Assembly (NCBI RefSeq): GCF_038070315.1
Contig: NZ_JBBPCC010000003.1
Span: 186,001-250,000, forward strand
Direction: 5' to 3'
DNA length: 64,000 nucleotides
Source of the DNA: Paenibacillus_G filicis
GTDB taxonomy: Bacteria; Bacillota; Bacilli; Paenibacillales; NBRC-103111
In this document: positions 50,511 through 59,400 of the stretch, in pieces
Layout of the letters: the number at the start of each line of letters is the position of its first letter
Numbering within the stretch: the stretch's first letter is position 1
Notes under the pieces: model-generated
What the model was told of the DNA's origin: nothing
The model's database searches: none
Seen by the model: the letters and a program-made list of their open reading frames with translations, nothing else
Program-made: the position numbers and the translations under genes

Positions 50511-51416
50511 TCAGGCCATCTTGGTACGAATCGGGGTTCCCCGTGTCATGGTTTTAATCTGCTGGATCATCTTCTCGCTGGCCAGCCCCAGGCTTGCATG
50601 CCGCTTGGTCAGTATGCCGACCTCTGGTCCTTCCTTCAGGTCGGCGATGGTCTTCACCAGAGTACCCGCTACGGGATGCAGAGTCGTGACTACGGGTACG
50701 ATAGAGATCCCGAGCTTGGACTGGACAAAATATTTATGTGAGTTGATATTGTTGATCTCAGTTCCCGTGTAAGCCCCGCCAAGCTTCTCCGTCAGCGCCA
50801 GATCAATCCAGATGCGAATCGGACAGCTGGCAGACGTCAGCAGGAAGCTTTCACTGCGTAGCTCCTGAAGCTTCACCTCCTTGCGGCTGCTCAGCGGATG
50901 CGTATCATAAAGCAGCAGAGCCATCTCTTCAACCAGAAGAGGCTCGAATACGGTATCTACGGTCGTCTGGGGGAAAGCGCAGACGGCAAAATCGATCATC
51001 TCATCCACCAAAAGCCGGTGAAGCCGCTTCGGATCCCCGATATGAACACTGACCTGAATCTTCGGATTCCGTTCCCGAAAAGAGGACAGAATACCGGGTA
51101 TCCGGTTGCTGGCCGTCGGCTCGGATACCCCGATCCGAACTAATCCGGCTTCTCCCTGAGCCAGATCCGTCAACGTGCTGCTAAGAGCCTCATGCTCCCG
51201 AAGAAGTAAATCTGCGCGCTGATGGAAGATGCGGCCGGCCTCGGTCAACTGGATTTTTTTGCTGTCTCTTTTCAAAAGCTTGACCCCTAGGTCCGACTCC
51301 AGCTTCTTGATGTGCATCGTAATCGTAGGCTGGGAATAGAGCAGGACTTCCGCGGCCTGCTGGAAGCTCCCCAGTCTGACAATGGTTTGAAAAGTCTTGA
51401 TCGTTCGCAGCTCCAA
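50511..51416 (-). CDS. LysR-family transcriptional regulator
   Basis: A 301-residue regulator: N-terminal winged helix (TIVRLGSFQQAAEVLLYSQP, TITMHIKKLESDLGVKLLKR) and a two-lobed effector domain. TTG at 51416 is chosen because AGGAGG lies 7 bases upstream and ELRTIKTFQ is the normal LysR beginning. It is convergent with the peptidase operon and separated from it by a shared terminator. It is the only regulator of the transporter/peptidase locus and may respond to a peptide breakdown product (inference). Confidence 0.92.
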   Translation of the reverse strand: MELRTIKTFQTIVRLGSFQQAAEVLLYSQPTITMHIKKLESDLGVKLLKRDSKKIQLTEAGRIFHQRADLLLREHEALSSTLTDLAQGEAGLVRIGVSEPTASNRIPGILSSFRERNPKIQVSVHIGDPKRLHRLLVDEMIDFAVCAFPQTTVDTVFEPLLVEEMALLLYDTHPLSSRKEVKLQELRSESFLLTSASCPIRIWIDLALTEKLGGAYTGTEINNINSHKYFVQSKLGISIVPVVTTLHPVAGTLVKTIADLKEGPEVGILTKRHASLGLASEKMIQQIKTMTRGTPIRTKMA

Positions 51417-51605
51417 GTTATAACCTCCTGACGTTAGATGTTCGGAGAAGCCTGATAACAGGCAGCATTCCTGCCTGCCTTGAGGATGTGGAATAACGTG
51501 GAAATTGATGAAAGTATAGCACAATATTATCTAGTATTCCAATCGGATTTTATTAAATAATACATAGATTGATATACTTCTTTTATCTCAACTGCATCCA
51601 AAACA
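51417..51605. promoter_or_regulatory. LysR promoter region
   Basis: A gap of 189 bases upstream of the LysR gene, AT-rich near 51525-51600. It contains AATCGGATTT, which resembles the GATCGGAATT of the divergent region at 45055, so LysR may bind both places (weak evidence). Confidence 0.3.
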
Positions 51606-51642
51606 TAAAAGCCTGCACCGTCGTCATGACGGCGCAGGCTTC
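51606..51642 (-). terminator. Terminator of the SPFH/NfeD operon
   Basis: AAGCCTGC...CCGTC and GACGG...GCAGGCTT form a long stem with a short TCAT loop; on the minus strand it continues with TTTT. Confidence 0.85.
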
Positions 51643-51676
51643 CTGAAGCTGCGATACCTTGTAAAAAAATTACCGC

Positions 51677-52606
51677 TTAACTGCGTTCCCCTTTCAGCAT
51701 CTCGCCGATGGCGCCGATGCTGCCCAGCGTCTCCACCGCCTTGGTCGGGATGAATACCTTATTGGCGGCGCCGCCGGCAATATCCTTGAGCGCCTCCAGC
51801 GAGCGGTAGGTGAGCACCTGCTCATCCAGACCGCCCTCGCGGAGCAGCTCGATCCGCCGCTTCTCGGCGGCAGCCACGGCCTCGATCGCCTTCGCTTCCC
51901 CGAGCGCCTCCAGCTCCTGCGCCTGGCGAAGCCCCTCCGCCTCGCGGATGCGGGCTTCCTTGTCGCCCTCCGCCTTCAGAATCTTGCTCTGCTTGTCGCC
52001 CTCGGCGCGCAGGATCATGTCCTGCTTGGCCGCCTCTGCCTCGAGGACGATGGCGCGCTTGCTGCGCTCGGCCTTCATCTGCTTATCCATCGCGTCCTGG
52101 ATGTCCTTGGGCGGCTGAATGTCGATGACCTCGACGCGCTCGATGCGGACGCCCCATTTCTCGGTCGCTTCGTCCAGTGCCATCCGGATATCGGTGGAGA
52201 TTTTTTCCCGGCCGGACAGTGTCTCGTCCAGCTCCATTTTGCCTATAATCTGCCGCATGGTGGCCGTGCTGATATTGCGCACCCCGTACACATAATCCGA
52301 GATGCCATAGGTCGCCTGCTCCGGTCCGGTGACCTGGTAGAAGATGATCGTATCGATCTGCACCTGTACGTTATCCTTGGTGATCACCGTTTGCGGCGGC
52401 ACATTGGCCTGCTGGATGCGCAGATCATGATACGTGCGCACATGATCGATCACCGGCACCAGCACATTGACCCCCGGAGTCAGCAGCCGGTTAAATTTAC
52501 CGAGGCGCTCGACGACCCCTACCCGCTGCTGTGGAACGATCTTGATCGACATCGCCGCAAATACAATGACAATCAGCAAGATAATAAGAACGACCCATAC
52601 GCCCAT
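51677..52606 (-). CDS. SPFH/band-7 (QmcA/stomatin-like) membrane protein
   Basis: A 309-residue protein with one N-terminal membrane helix (VVLIILLIVIVFAAMSI), an SPFH domain (IVPQQRVGVVERLGKFNRLL, then TPGVNVLVPVID) and a long coiled coil with a repeated ILKAEGDKEARIREAEG pattern (about 195-255). Members form membrane-bound oligomeric cages and organise microdomains or stabilise proteases. Its ATG directly follows the stop of the NfeD gene, the usual partner, so they are co-translated. Confidence 0.93.
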   Translation of the reverse strand: MGVWVVLIILLIVIVFAAMSIKIVPQQRVGVVERLGKFNRLLTPGVNVLVPVIDHVRTYHDLRIQQANVPPQTVITKDNVQVQIDTIIFYQVTGPEQATYGISDYVYGVRNISTATMRQIIGKMELDETLSGREKISTDIRMALDEATEKWGVRIERVEVIDIQPPKDIQDAMDKQMKAERSKRAIVLEAEAAKQDMILRAEGDKQSKILKAEGDKEARIREAEGLRQAQELEALGEAKAIEAVAAAEKRRIELLREGGLDEQVLTYRSLEALKDIAGGAANKVFIPTKAVETLGSIGAIGEMLKGERS

Positions 52607-53041
52607 TCAATCATCTCCCTCAGCTTTTTGGACAAGCAAGTGTGCGCTCCCTCTGGCCGTGACGATGACCTTGTCTCCGTCAGACAACTGCTGCTCCGCA
52701 TGGGCACTCCACGTTTCATTGCCGACCTTCACAATGCCGGGCTTCCCGGGAACAATCGCTTCCAGTACGAATCCCGTCTTACCCACCAGGTCATCTACCG
52801 CATCCTTGTACTCTCCGCTCGTGCGGAAGCGACGAGTGATCGGCTTGGTGTACAGGGTCAGCACCACGACCACCAGACATCCGGCCAGCACCTGCCAGAT
52901 CAGCGAATCGGGCACGACCAGCGCGATTACCGCGGCAACGGCTGCTCCGATGCCGATCCATAACAAGTAGAACGTAAGCGTCAGCATTTCAGCAATGAGC
53001 AGCACGCCGGCAACGATCAGCCAAATCGCCCAAAGCTCCAT
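52607..53041 (-). CDS. NfeD-family membrane protein
   Basis: A 144-residue protein: two or three membrane helices in the first 70 residues (LWAIWLIVAGVLLIAEMLTL, GAAVAAVIALVVP, CLVVVVLTLY), then a C-terminal OB-fold (VGKTGFVLEAIVPGKPGIVK). It acts with SPFH proteins such as the one encoded immediately downstream. It starts at 53041. Confidence 0.92.
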   Translation of the reverse strand: MELWAIWLIVAGVLLIAEMLTLTFYLLWIGIGAAVAAVIALVVPDSLIWQVLAGCLVVVVLTLYTKPITRRFRTSGEYKDAVDDLVGKTGFVLEAIVPGKPGIVKVGNETWSAHAEQQLSDGDKVIVTARGSAHLLVQKAEGDD

Positions 53042-53208
53042 GTGGGCTCATCCCCCCTCCAGCCTGCGAAAGGCCAGGCCAGCCCTCTCTGCGAGGCGGC
53101 CCTTCCTTCCCGTCATAACAAGATATGTCAGCTGGAGGACGGCTATGTTTGAATGCCAAGAAGATTTTAATCCTGGCTTGCAGGTATTCCTTCTATTGGC
53201 GGCTTAGG
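53042..53208. other. Gap upstream of the NfeD gene
   Basis: No gene recognised. It contains the promoter of the NfeD/SPFH operon by position, without clear boxes. Confidence 0.3.
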
Positions 53209-53284
53209 GGTTTGGCGGTAACGCCAAAAAGACGACCGATCAATCAGTCGTCCTGTTGGAACCTATCCTTCTAACCGCCAAACC
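53209..53284 (-). terminator. Nested hairpin terminator after the tiny Asp-rich ORF
   Basis: On the minus strand an inner stem GACGAC/GTCGTC (53252-53231) is followed by TTTTT, a standard terminator. An outer 11-bp inverted repeat GGTTTGGCGGT/ACCGCCAAACC encloses it. Confidence 0.75.
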
Positions 53285-53287
53285 AGG

Positions 53288-53455
53288 TTAACACCAGGCC
53301 ATGCCGCAGCGCCGGGCTCTCCGTCCCTTACGGTCATGGACGCTGCCCTGCTCGGACTGGCCAGCCGGAACCCAGCGGTCATCATCATCGTCATCGTCGT
53401 CATAATCCTCGAGGATGGTGTCCGTCACCGGCAATTCCTTCTCCTGCACCGTCAT
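53288..53455 (-). CDS. Tiny Asp-rich protein, unknown
   Basis: A 55-residue ORF: MTVQEKELPVTDTILEDY, then a run of eight aspartates, RWVPAGQSEQG and an arginine/cysteine-rich tail ending CGMAWC. AAGGAGG lies only 2 bases before the ATG but 8 before an in-frame GTG (third codon), which may be the true start. It follows ilvA by 76 bases and is closed by a good terminator, so it may be co-transcribed with ilvA. Charge is strongly split: acidic N-half, basic C-half. No family is known to me. Confidence 0.5.
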   Translation of the reverse strand: MTVQEKELPVTDTILEDYDDDDDDDDRWVPAGQSEQGSVHDRKGRRARRCGMAWC

Positions 53456-53531
53456 AGCCTCCTTCCCGCTTCGACTGCCTGACTACTCCAGCTCCAGCGC
53501 TTCTCACGTTGCTCTCGCCCCGCCGTCTTGC

Positions 53532-54785
53532 TCAGATCAGCAGATTGAACAGATAAGGATCCTTATTGATTTCGCTGTACTGCAGTCCCCGCTCGTTCAT
53601 CCGCTCCAGCAGCGGGCCGTAGTCTTCCTTGTTCTTGAGCTCGATGCCGACTAGTGCCGGGCCATTCTCCTTGCTCGTCTTCTTCGTATATTCGAAGCGC
53701 GTGATGTCGTCATTCGGACCGAGTACGAATTCCAGGAACTCGCGCAGAGCGCCTGCACGCTGCGGGAAGTTCACCATGAAGTAATGCTTCAGCCCCTCGT
53801 AGATCATCGAGCGTTCCTTGATCTCCTGCATCCGGTCGATATCGTTGTTGCCGCCGCTGATGATACACACTACGTGCTTGCCCGCGATTTGCTCACGGTA
53901 GAAGTCCAGAGCCGCCACCGGCAGCGCGCCAGCGGGCTCGGCGACGATCGCATTCTCGTTGTACAGCTCGAGAATCGTCGTGCATACTTTGCCTTCCGGC
54001 ACGACGACGATATCGTCCACCACCTCGCGGGTAATGCTATAGGTGAGCTCGCCGACCCGCTTAACAGCCGTCCCGTCCACGAACTTATCGATCTCGCCGA
54101 GCGTGACGATGCCGCCTGCCTCCAGCGACTGGCTCATCGACGGAGCACCGGTCGCTTCGACCCCGATCACGCGGGTGGAAGGACTGATATTTTTCACATA
54201 CGTCCCCACGCCGGCCATCAGCCCGCCTCCGCCGATGCCGCCAAAGACAAAGTCCACCGGCTCCCTCATATCGGTGATCAGCTCCATGCCGACCGTCCCC
54301 TGTCCAGCCACAACCTTGGGATTATCGAACGGATGGATAAACGTCGTGCCTTCGCGCTCGCTGCTGGCTACCGCCTCGCGCAGCGAATCGTCGAACGTAT
54401 CCCCCATCAACAGCACCTCGACAAATTCGCCTCCGAATAGCTTGACCTGCGAGATTTTCTGACGGGGCGTTGTTGTCGGCATGAAGATTTTCCCTGGAAT
54501 TTGCAGGGCCTTGCACGAATAAGCCACGCCTTGCGCATGGTTGCCTGCACTCGCACACACGACACCCTTAGCCAGCTGCTCATCGGACAAGCTCCGGATC
54601 ATATGGTAGGCACCGCGGATTTTGAAGGAGCGGACAACCTGCAGATCCTCCCGTTTCAAATACACATGGCAGCCGTATCTTTCGGATAGGATAAAGTTTT
54701 TTTGCAGCGGAGTGTGCGTCACGACGTCCTTGAGCACGTGGCTCGCCATCATGATATCCTCCAGCCTAACTTGGTTCTCGCTCAT
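53532..54785 (-). CDS. ilvA: Threonine dehydratase (threonine ammonia-lyase)
   Basis: A 417-residue PLP enzyme that deaminates threonine to 2-oxobutyrate, the first committed step of isoleucine synthesis. Lys55 in SFKIRGAYHM forms the PLP Schiff base; GNHAQGVAY and the phosphate-binding GGIGGGGLMAG are present. It has a single short C-terminal ACT-like regulatory part (MVNFPQRAGALREFLEFVLG), the biosynthetic Bacillus-type length. The ATG at 54785 follows AGGAGGAG; earlier in-frame starts would add an unlikely leader. Confidence 0.95.
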   Translation of the reverse strand: MSENQVRLEDIMMASHVLKDVVTHTPLQKNFILSERYGCHVYLKREDLQVVRSFKIRGAYHMIRSLSDEQLAKGVVCASAGNHAQGVAYSCKALQIPGKIFMPTTTPRQKISQVKLFGGEFVEVLLMGDTFDDSLREAVASSEREGTTFIHPFDNPKVVAGQGTVGMELITDMREPVDFVFGGIGGGGLMAGVGTYVKNISPSTRVIGVEATGAPSMSQSLEAGGIVTLGEIDKFVDGTAVKRVGELTYSITREVVDDIVVVPEGKVCTTILELYNENAIVAEPAGALPVAALDFYREQIAGKHVVCIISGGNNDIDRMQEIKERSMIYEGLKHYFMVNFPQRAGALREFLEFVLGPNDDITRFEYTKKTSKENGPALVGIELKNKEDYGPLLERMNERGLQYSEINKDPYLFNLLI

Positions 54786-54837
54786 GTTAACACTCCTCCT
54801 GCCTGTCTCTCTAGTCATCTCTCTATTATACACGTAG

Positions 54838-54882
54838 AACACCCCTTTCCGATAGCCGTCCGGCTTTCGAAAAGGGGTGCTC
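54838..54882 (-). terminator. Hairpin between the SLH gene and ilvA
   Basis: CACCCCTTTCCGATAGCC and GGCTTTCGAAAAGGGGTG form a long stem with a few mismatches. The T run is weak, so termination of the SLH gene here is likely but not certain. Confidence 0.6.
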
Positions 54883-54935
54883 AATCGTTTGCAAATCTAA
54901 CCTTTATCTCTCTATATAGCTTCTATGTCTAAGAT

Positions 54936-56183
54936 TTATTTAATGATGATGGTGTGCACGGATTGCTGCTTGCCGCGCAGCTCGATGGAGCGTCCGGCCG
55001 TCAGCAGGCTGACATCGCCGGAGATGTATACGTTCTGTGCGACGTTGTAGACGGCCGTTTGCACGCCGCCGTTCTCAAGCTTCTGGTTGATCGAGATCGT
55101 CCCCAGCGAGCCTTGGGAATTCAGCGTGTAGCTATTGAGCGTGCCGCTCACAACGAAGTCTACTGTCTGCCCGTTATCGCCGGCCATCTTGGTCACTTCC
55201 ACGAAGATCGCTTTGCCGCCATATGTACGGACAAGGACCTGGTCGCCGGTAACGATCTGGCTAGGCGATACGCGAACGCCATTGCGGAAGATGTAGGCGG
55301 TGCCGTCAAGCTCCACGTTGATGGGCTCATTGTTGGCAGCTTTCACAGACAGCAGATTGCCCGCCACAGGGCCAGTTACTGTGCCCTTGTACGCAGTATT
55401 GTCCGGCAGTTGGCTGCCTGTGCGGTCCAGCAGCGCAGCGAGCTCAGCACGTGAAACCGCCTGATTCGGACGGAAAGTGTTATCGTCGTAGCCATCGATC
55501 AGACCTTTCTCCAGCGCTACAGCCACATAGCCGACGGAGCCCGCAGGAATTTTATTCGCATCCTTGAACGGCAGATGAGCGTTCATCTTAGCCTTGGCCG
55601 CATCCTGGAGCTTGAGTGCCTTCACGAGAAGCGTGGTCGCCCACAGACGATCCGCTTCCTTATCCGGCTGCACCGCAGCATCCGTCTCGGCGAACAGATC
55701 GTTCTGCAGCGCTACGGAGACGTAGCCTACCGCCCAGGAGTATTTATCTTTCACTTTATTCGCGTCAGTAAAATTCAGGTTGGCTTGCTTGGCTTCCGCC
55801 GATTCGGCCTGATCGCGCAGTCCCATCAGACGAACCGCAGCCGTGATCGCCTCAATACGGGAAATCGTCTTGCGTGGCTGGAAGGTACCATCCTCATAGC
55901 CCTCGAATACCCGCTTGGAAGCCAGACTGGCAATATAACGGGCCGCCCATTCCACATCGCCGCCCTTCAGATCGTCGAAGCTCAGCTTGATTTCAAGCTT
56001 GCCCTTAGGCCCTTGCTTGACATCGGCCCATGTACGGGACTGCTCGGATTTCTTGTCGTCCTTCTTATTGCCCTGTCCCTTGTCCTTGTTGTCCGAAGCA
56101 AATGCCGCAGTGGACCCGCCCACCATCATTACGAGCGCAAGACCGGATACAATCGTTTTCTTAAGTATAGGATTCATGTTCAT
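54936..56183 (-). CDS. SLH-domain cell-surface protein
   Basis: A 415-residue exported protein. A signal peptide ends near residue 29 (TAAFASD), followed by a Lys/Asp-rich linker. Three SLH motifs at about 70-115, 140-185 and 205-255 (KRVFEGYEDGTFQPRKTISR, KGLIDGYDDNTFRPNQAVSR) attach it to pyruvylated cell-wall polymer. A C-terminal beta-rich domain follows (GTVTGPVAGNLLSVKAANNE), with no catalytic motif. It precedes the next two surface genes on the same strand but is separated from them by a terminator. Confidence 0.9.
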   Translation of the reverse strand: MNMNPILKKTIVSGLALVMMVGGSTAAFASDNKDKGQGNKKDDKKSEQSRTWADVKQGPKGKLEIKLSFDDLKGGDVEWAARYIASLASKRVFEGYEDGTFQPRKTISRIEAITAAVRLMGLRDQAESAEAKQANLNFTDANKVKDKYSWAVGYVSVALQNDLFAETDAAVQPDKEADRLWATTLLVKALKLQDAAKAKMNAHLPFKDANKIPAGSVGYVAVALEKGLIDGYDDNTFRPNQAVSRAELAALLDRTGSQLPDNTAYKGTVTGPVAGNLLSVKAANNEPINVELDGTAYIFRNGVRVSPSQIVTGDQVLVRTYGGKAIFVEVTKMAGDNGQTVDFVVSGTLNSYTLNSQGSLGTISINQKLENGGVQTAVYNVAQNVYISGDVSLLTAGRSIELRGKQQSVHTIIIK

Positions 56184-56347
56184 AGCTCCTCTTGATCATA
56201 TTTGTCCAAAGATAAGCTCAGAACCTTCGCGAAGGGTTTCTGGATTCACTAGAATACGTTCGCCAGGTGGAAATTTTTTGTGGGGGTGCGGGCCGCTGAA
56301 ACTAAAAAGCCAGGTTGCTCCCTTTCCGGCAAGCGGCATCTCCTGTC
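56184..56347. promoter_or_regulatory. Upstream region of the SLH-protein gene
   Basis: A gap of 164 bases on the minus strand between the terminator at 56348 and the SLH gene. GAGGAG lies before the start codon. It must hold that gene's promoter; no boxes are assigned. Confidence 0.35.
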
Positions 56348-56395
56348 AAAAAAAAACCGGAGCTTGACCAGGCATATTGCCTGGTCAAGCTCCGG
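56348..56395 (-). terminator. Strong terminator of the giant surface-protein operon
   Basis: A perfect 18-bp stem (56357-56374 with 56378-56395) and a three-base loop, followed on the minus strand by nine T. It lies just after the stop of the 2135-residue protein. Confidence 0.93.
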
Positions 56396-56422
56396 GAGCA
56401 GCGGGAAATCAAGGTTTGCTCG

Positions 56423-59400
56423 TTATTTGGTGTGCTTGCCGAAATACTCATAGGTACCCTTCGGGAAAGTATTCCATTCACCGACCTTGGCGAATGCCGA
56501 CGAGCCGGTATAGATGCCCGACTTCCGTATAATCGTGCCACCGCTAGGCAGGATCGGGTCTTTTCCATTCGGGTCGCCCAGTACGTCCACGATGTTGCCG
56601 TTCCGCTTCAGCACAAGGGCTACCGTATTGAATTCATTAGGACTATACATCGAGAGATCATCATTGAAGTACCAGATATTCATAATATCAAATGCATCGT
56701 AGAAGACCGAATCGATCACGATATAAGGCTCGACAACGCCTTCGAATAGAGCCTTGGTCGTCACTTTCTTCGTGTTGGTCTTCTTCATCCACTGATGAAT
56801 CTCAACGGAATAGCCTTTCATGGCCTCGGTCTGATCCCCGTTACCGGTGTAGCTGATCTGGAAGGCTATCCTTCCGTCGCCGCCATCGAGATATTGCGAG
56901 AAGAACCGCTCCGCCGTGCCTTGCGGACTAGACTTGAATTGAAGAACAACCGCCCGGCCATCTGATCCCACTACCCAGGTATGCAGGCCTACATCTGTGT
57001 TTGTAAGCGTCAGAATGGTTCCATTCAGCGCAGTTGGCCCGGTAAATGTCGAGTCCGGCGTTCCCTTGTAAACCTTGAAGGACGATTGCCCGGGGAATAA
57101 AGCCGACAAGTCATACGTGACAGGGTCCTTCACTCCCTGCTTCGTCACGATGCTCAGTTGACCGTTCGGGACAGCCTGAGCCGTCCTTACCGTTAATTCG
57201 TAGGTGCCCTGGGCACCATCGCCATCTGTCGCCGTAATCGTCACCTTGGTGCTGGCGCTGCCTGTCCCTGGCGTCAACGTCAGCATGCTTCCCGAGACGG
57301 AAGCTGTGGCGCCGACGGCAGATGCGGATACCGCCGTGAACGTAAGCGCATCGCCATCCGGATCGCTGAATAATTGGCTCAGGTCGAATGTACGGGCATT
57401 GGTCACCCCCGGCGTTAATACCTGCTCGTAGATGGAGCTTTCAACGACCGGTGCATGGTTCACTTTGGCCGGGTTCACCGTAATGGCTACATTGGCTGCC
57501 GCCGTACCGCCGCGACCGTCGCTTACGCTGAGCTGTACGGTTGTTTTGCCCGGTGCTGCTGGAGTCAGCAACAACGTCTTGCCGGTTACACTCACGGCTG
57601 CTACGGCCGCATCTGGCACCGCCGAGATCGATACCGTCAAGCTATTCGCGTCCTCCGGGTCCGGATCGGATAAGTACGGGGTTAGATCGACACTTAGCGT
57701 GCCGTCCCCGGCCTTCATCACTTGCTCGGGAATCGCTGCGATGGCCGGAGGCTGATTTTTCTTGACGGTCACCTTGATAGTTGCCGTCGCCTTCCCGCCG
57801 CGTCCGTCGCTCACCGTCAGGTTGATCTGAGCCGATCCTGCCGTTTCCGGCTTGATCGTCAGCTTCTTGCCCGCTACGGTCACGGAAGCAGCCCCCGGAG
57901 CAGAGGAAATCGCGGAGACGGATAGATTCGGCACATCCTGCGTATCCGGGTCGGTTAGCAGAGCTGTCAGATCCAGCTCCTTGGCCCCTTCATGCAGCCA
58001 GATCACCTGGTCAGCTATAGAGCTGATGGCGGGCGGCTGGTTCACTGTGATCTTCCATGTCGCCGTCGTCTGACCTCCCTTGCCGTCGCTCGCTTGGAGC
58101 AGGATGTCCGCGGTGCCGGATGCGACCGCATGTACGGTGAGCTGACTGCCTGCGAGAGCAGCGGAAGCAACCCCCGGAGCGCTGGAGCTGGCTTCATAGG
58201 TTAGCGTATCCTCCGTGTCAGGGTCCGAGAAGACGGCGTCCAGGTTCAGCGTACCGTCAGCCTGTCCTACCGTAAGCACGGAGTCAGGAATCGGCTGCTG
58301 AACGACCGGGTCCTGATTAGGCAGCGTGACCTTGAGCGGGAAGGAAGTCCGGGTCGTGCCTCCGCGACCGTCGTAAACGGACATCGTCACCGTCGTATCC
58401 CCAAGGCTCAAGGGTGTCATCGTGAGCAGCAGATCTTGAAGCGACAGAGAGACAATCGTCGCATTGTAAGTAATCCCCGTCACGGTCAGCTCATCCTGCT
58501 CTTTATCCGACAGGTAGCCCGACAAATCGAGCGTGCGAGAATTTCCAGGCAGCTTCAGCTTCTGCAGCGGGATAGCGGTAACCGTCGGCGGCTCATTCAC
58601 CGTCACAGTGAATGCTGCGCTAGCCTGGCCTCCACGTCCGTCCATCGCTTTAACAGTAATCGTAGCCGTTCCCGACTCCAGCGCATGCGTCTTGACGATG
58701 CCCCCGTTCTCGCTGACCGTCACGAAGGACGGATTGGACGATACCGCACTGTAAGTCAGCGTATCCCCGTCCGGATCGGCGAAGAGCAGCGACAGATCGG
58801 TCAGTCCGTCCTCCTCGCCGACCGTCAACACCTGCGGGCTCGGTTGCTGCTTGTTCATGGGAGCTGTATTGACAGTAAGTCGGATATTTGCCTTGGACTC
58901 GCCGCCACGGCTATCCGTAACGATGATCCCGATCTGGGCCAGCCCGGCGCTGACCGGAGTGATCGTCAGCTTGAAGCCGTTCACCTGCACCTGAGCGATT
59001 GCGGTGTTGTTAGCAGCCGCCTGCAAGGTCATCGTATCCTGCTCCAGATCGTGGATATATGGCAGCAGGTTTAGTTCTAATGGTGTCCCATTCAACTGGA
59101 TCAACTGATCCGGTATAGCCTGAATCTCAGGAGCTGCGTTTACCTCTACGTCGAAGCTGGTGCTCGTCTCGCCGCCACGGCCATCCTTGGCCGTAACCGT
59201 GATCTTCGCTGTACCGGGAGCCAATCCCTTGACGGAGAGCCGGCCCCCGGCTTCACTGCCGGTCGCCAGCGCAGGCTGAGAAGACGTAATCTCATACGTG
59301 AGCGTGTCCAAATCCGCATCTGCAAACACAGGAGCAAGATCCACCAGACCCGGCGCTTGTCCCGCCGTCACGATCAGCTTGGGCAGCGTCTGGCTCACCG

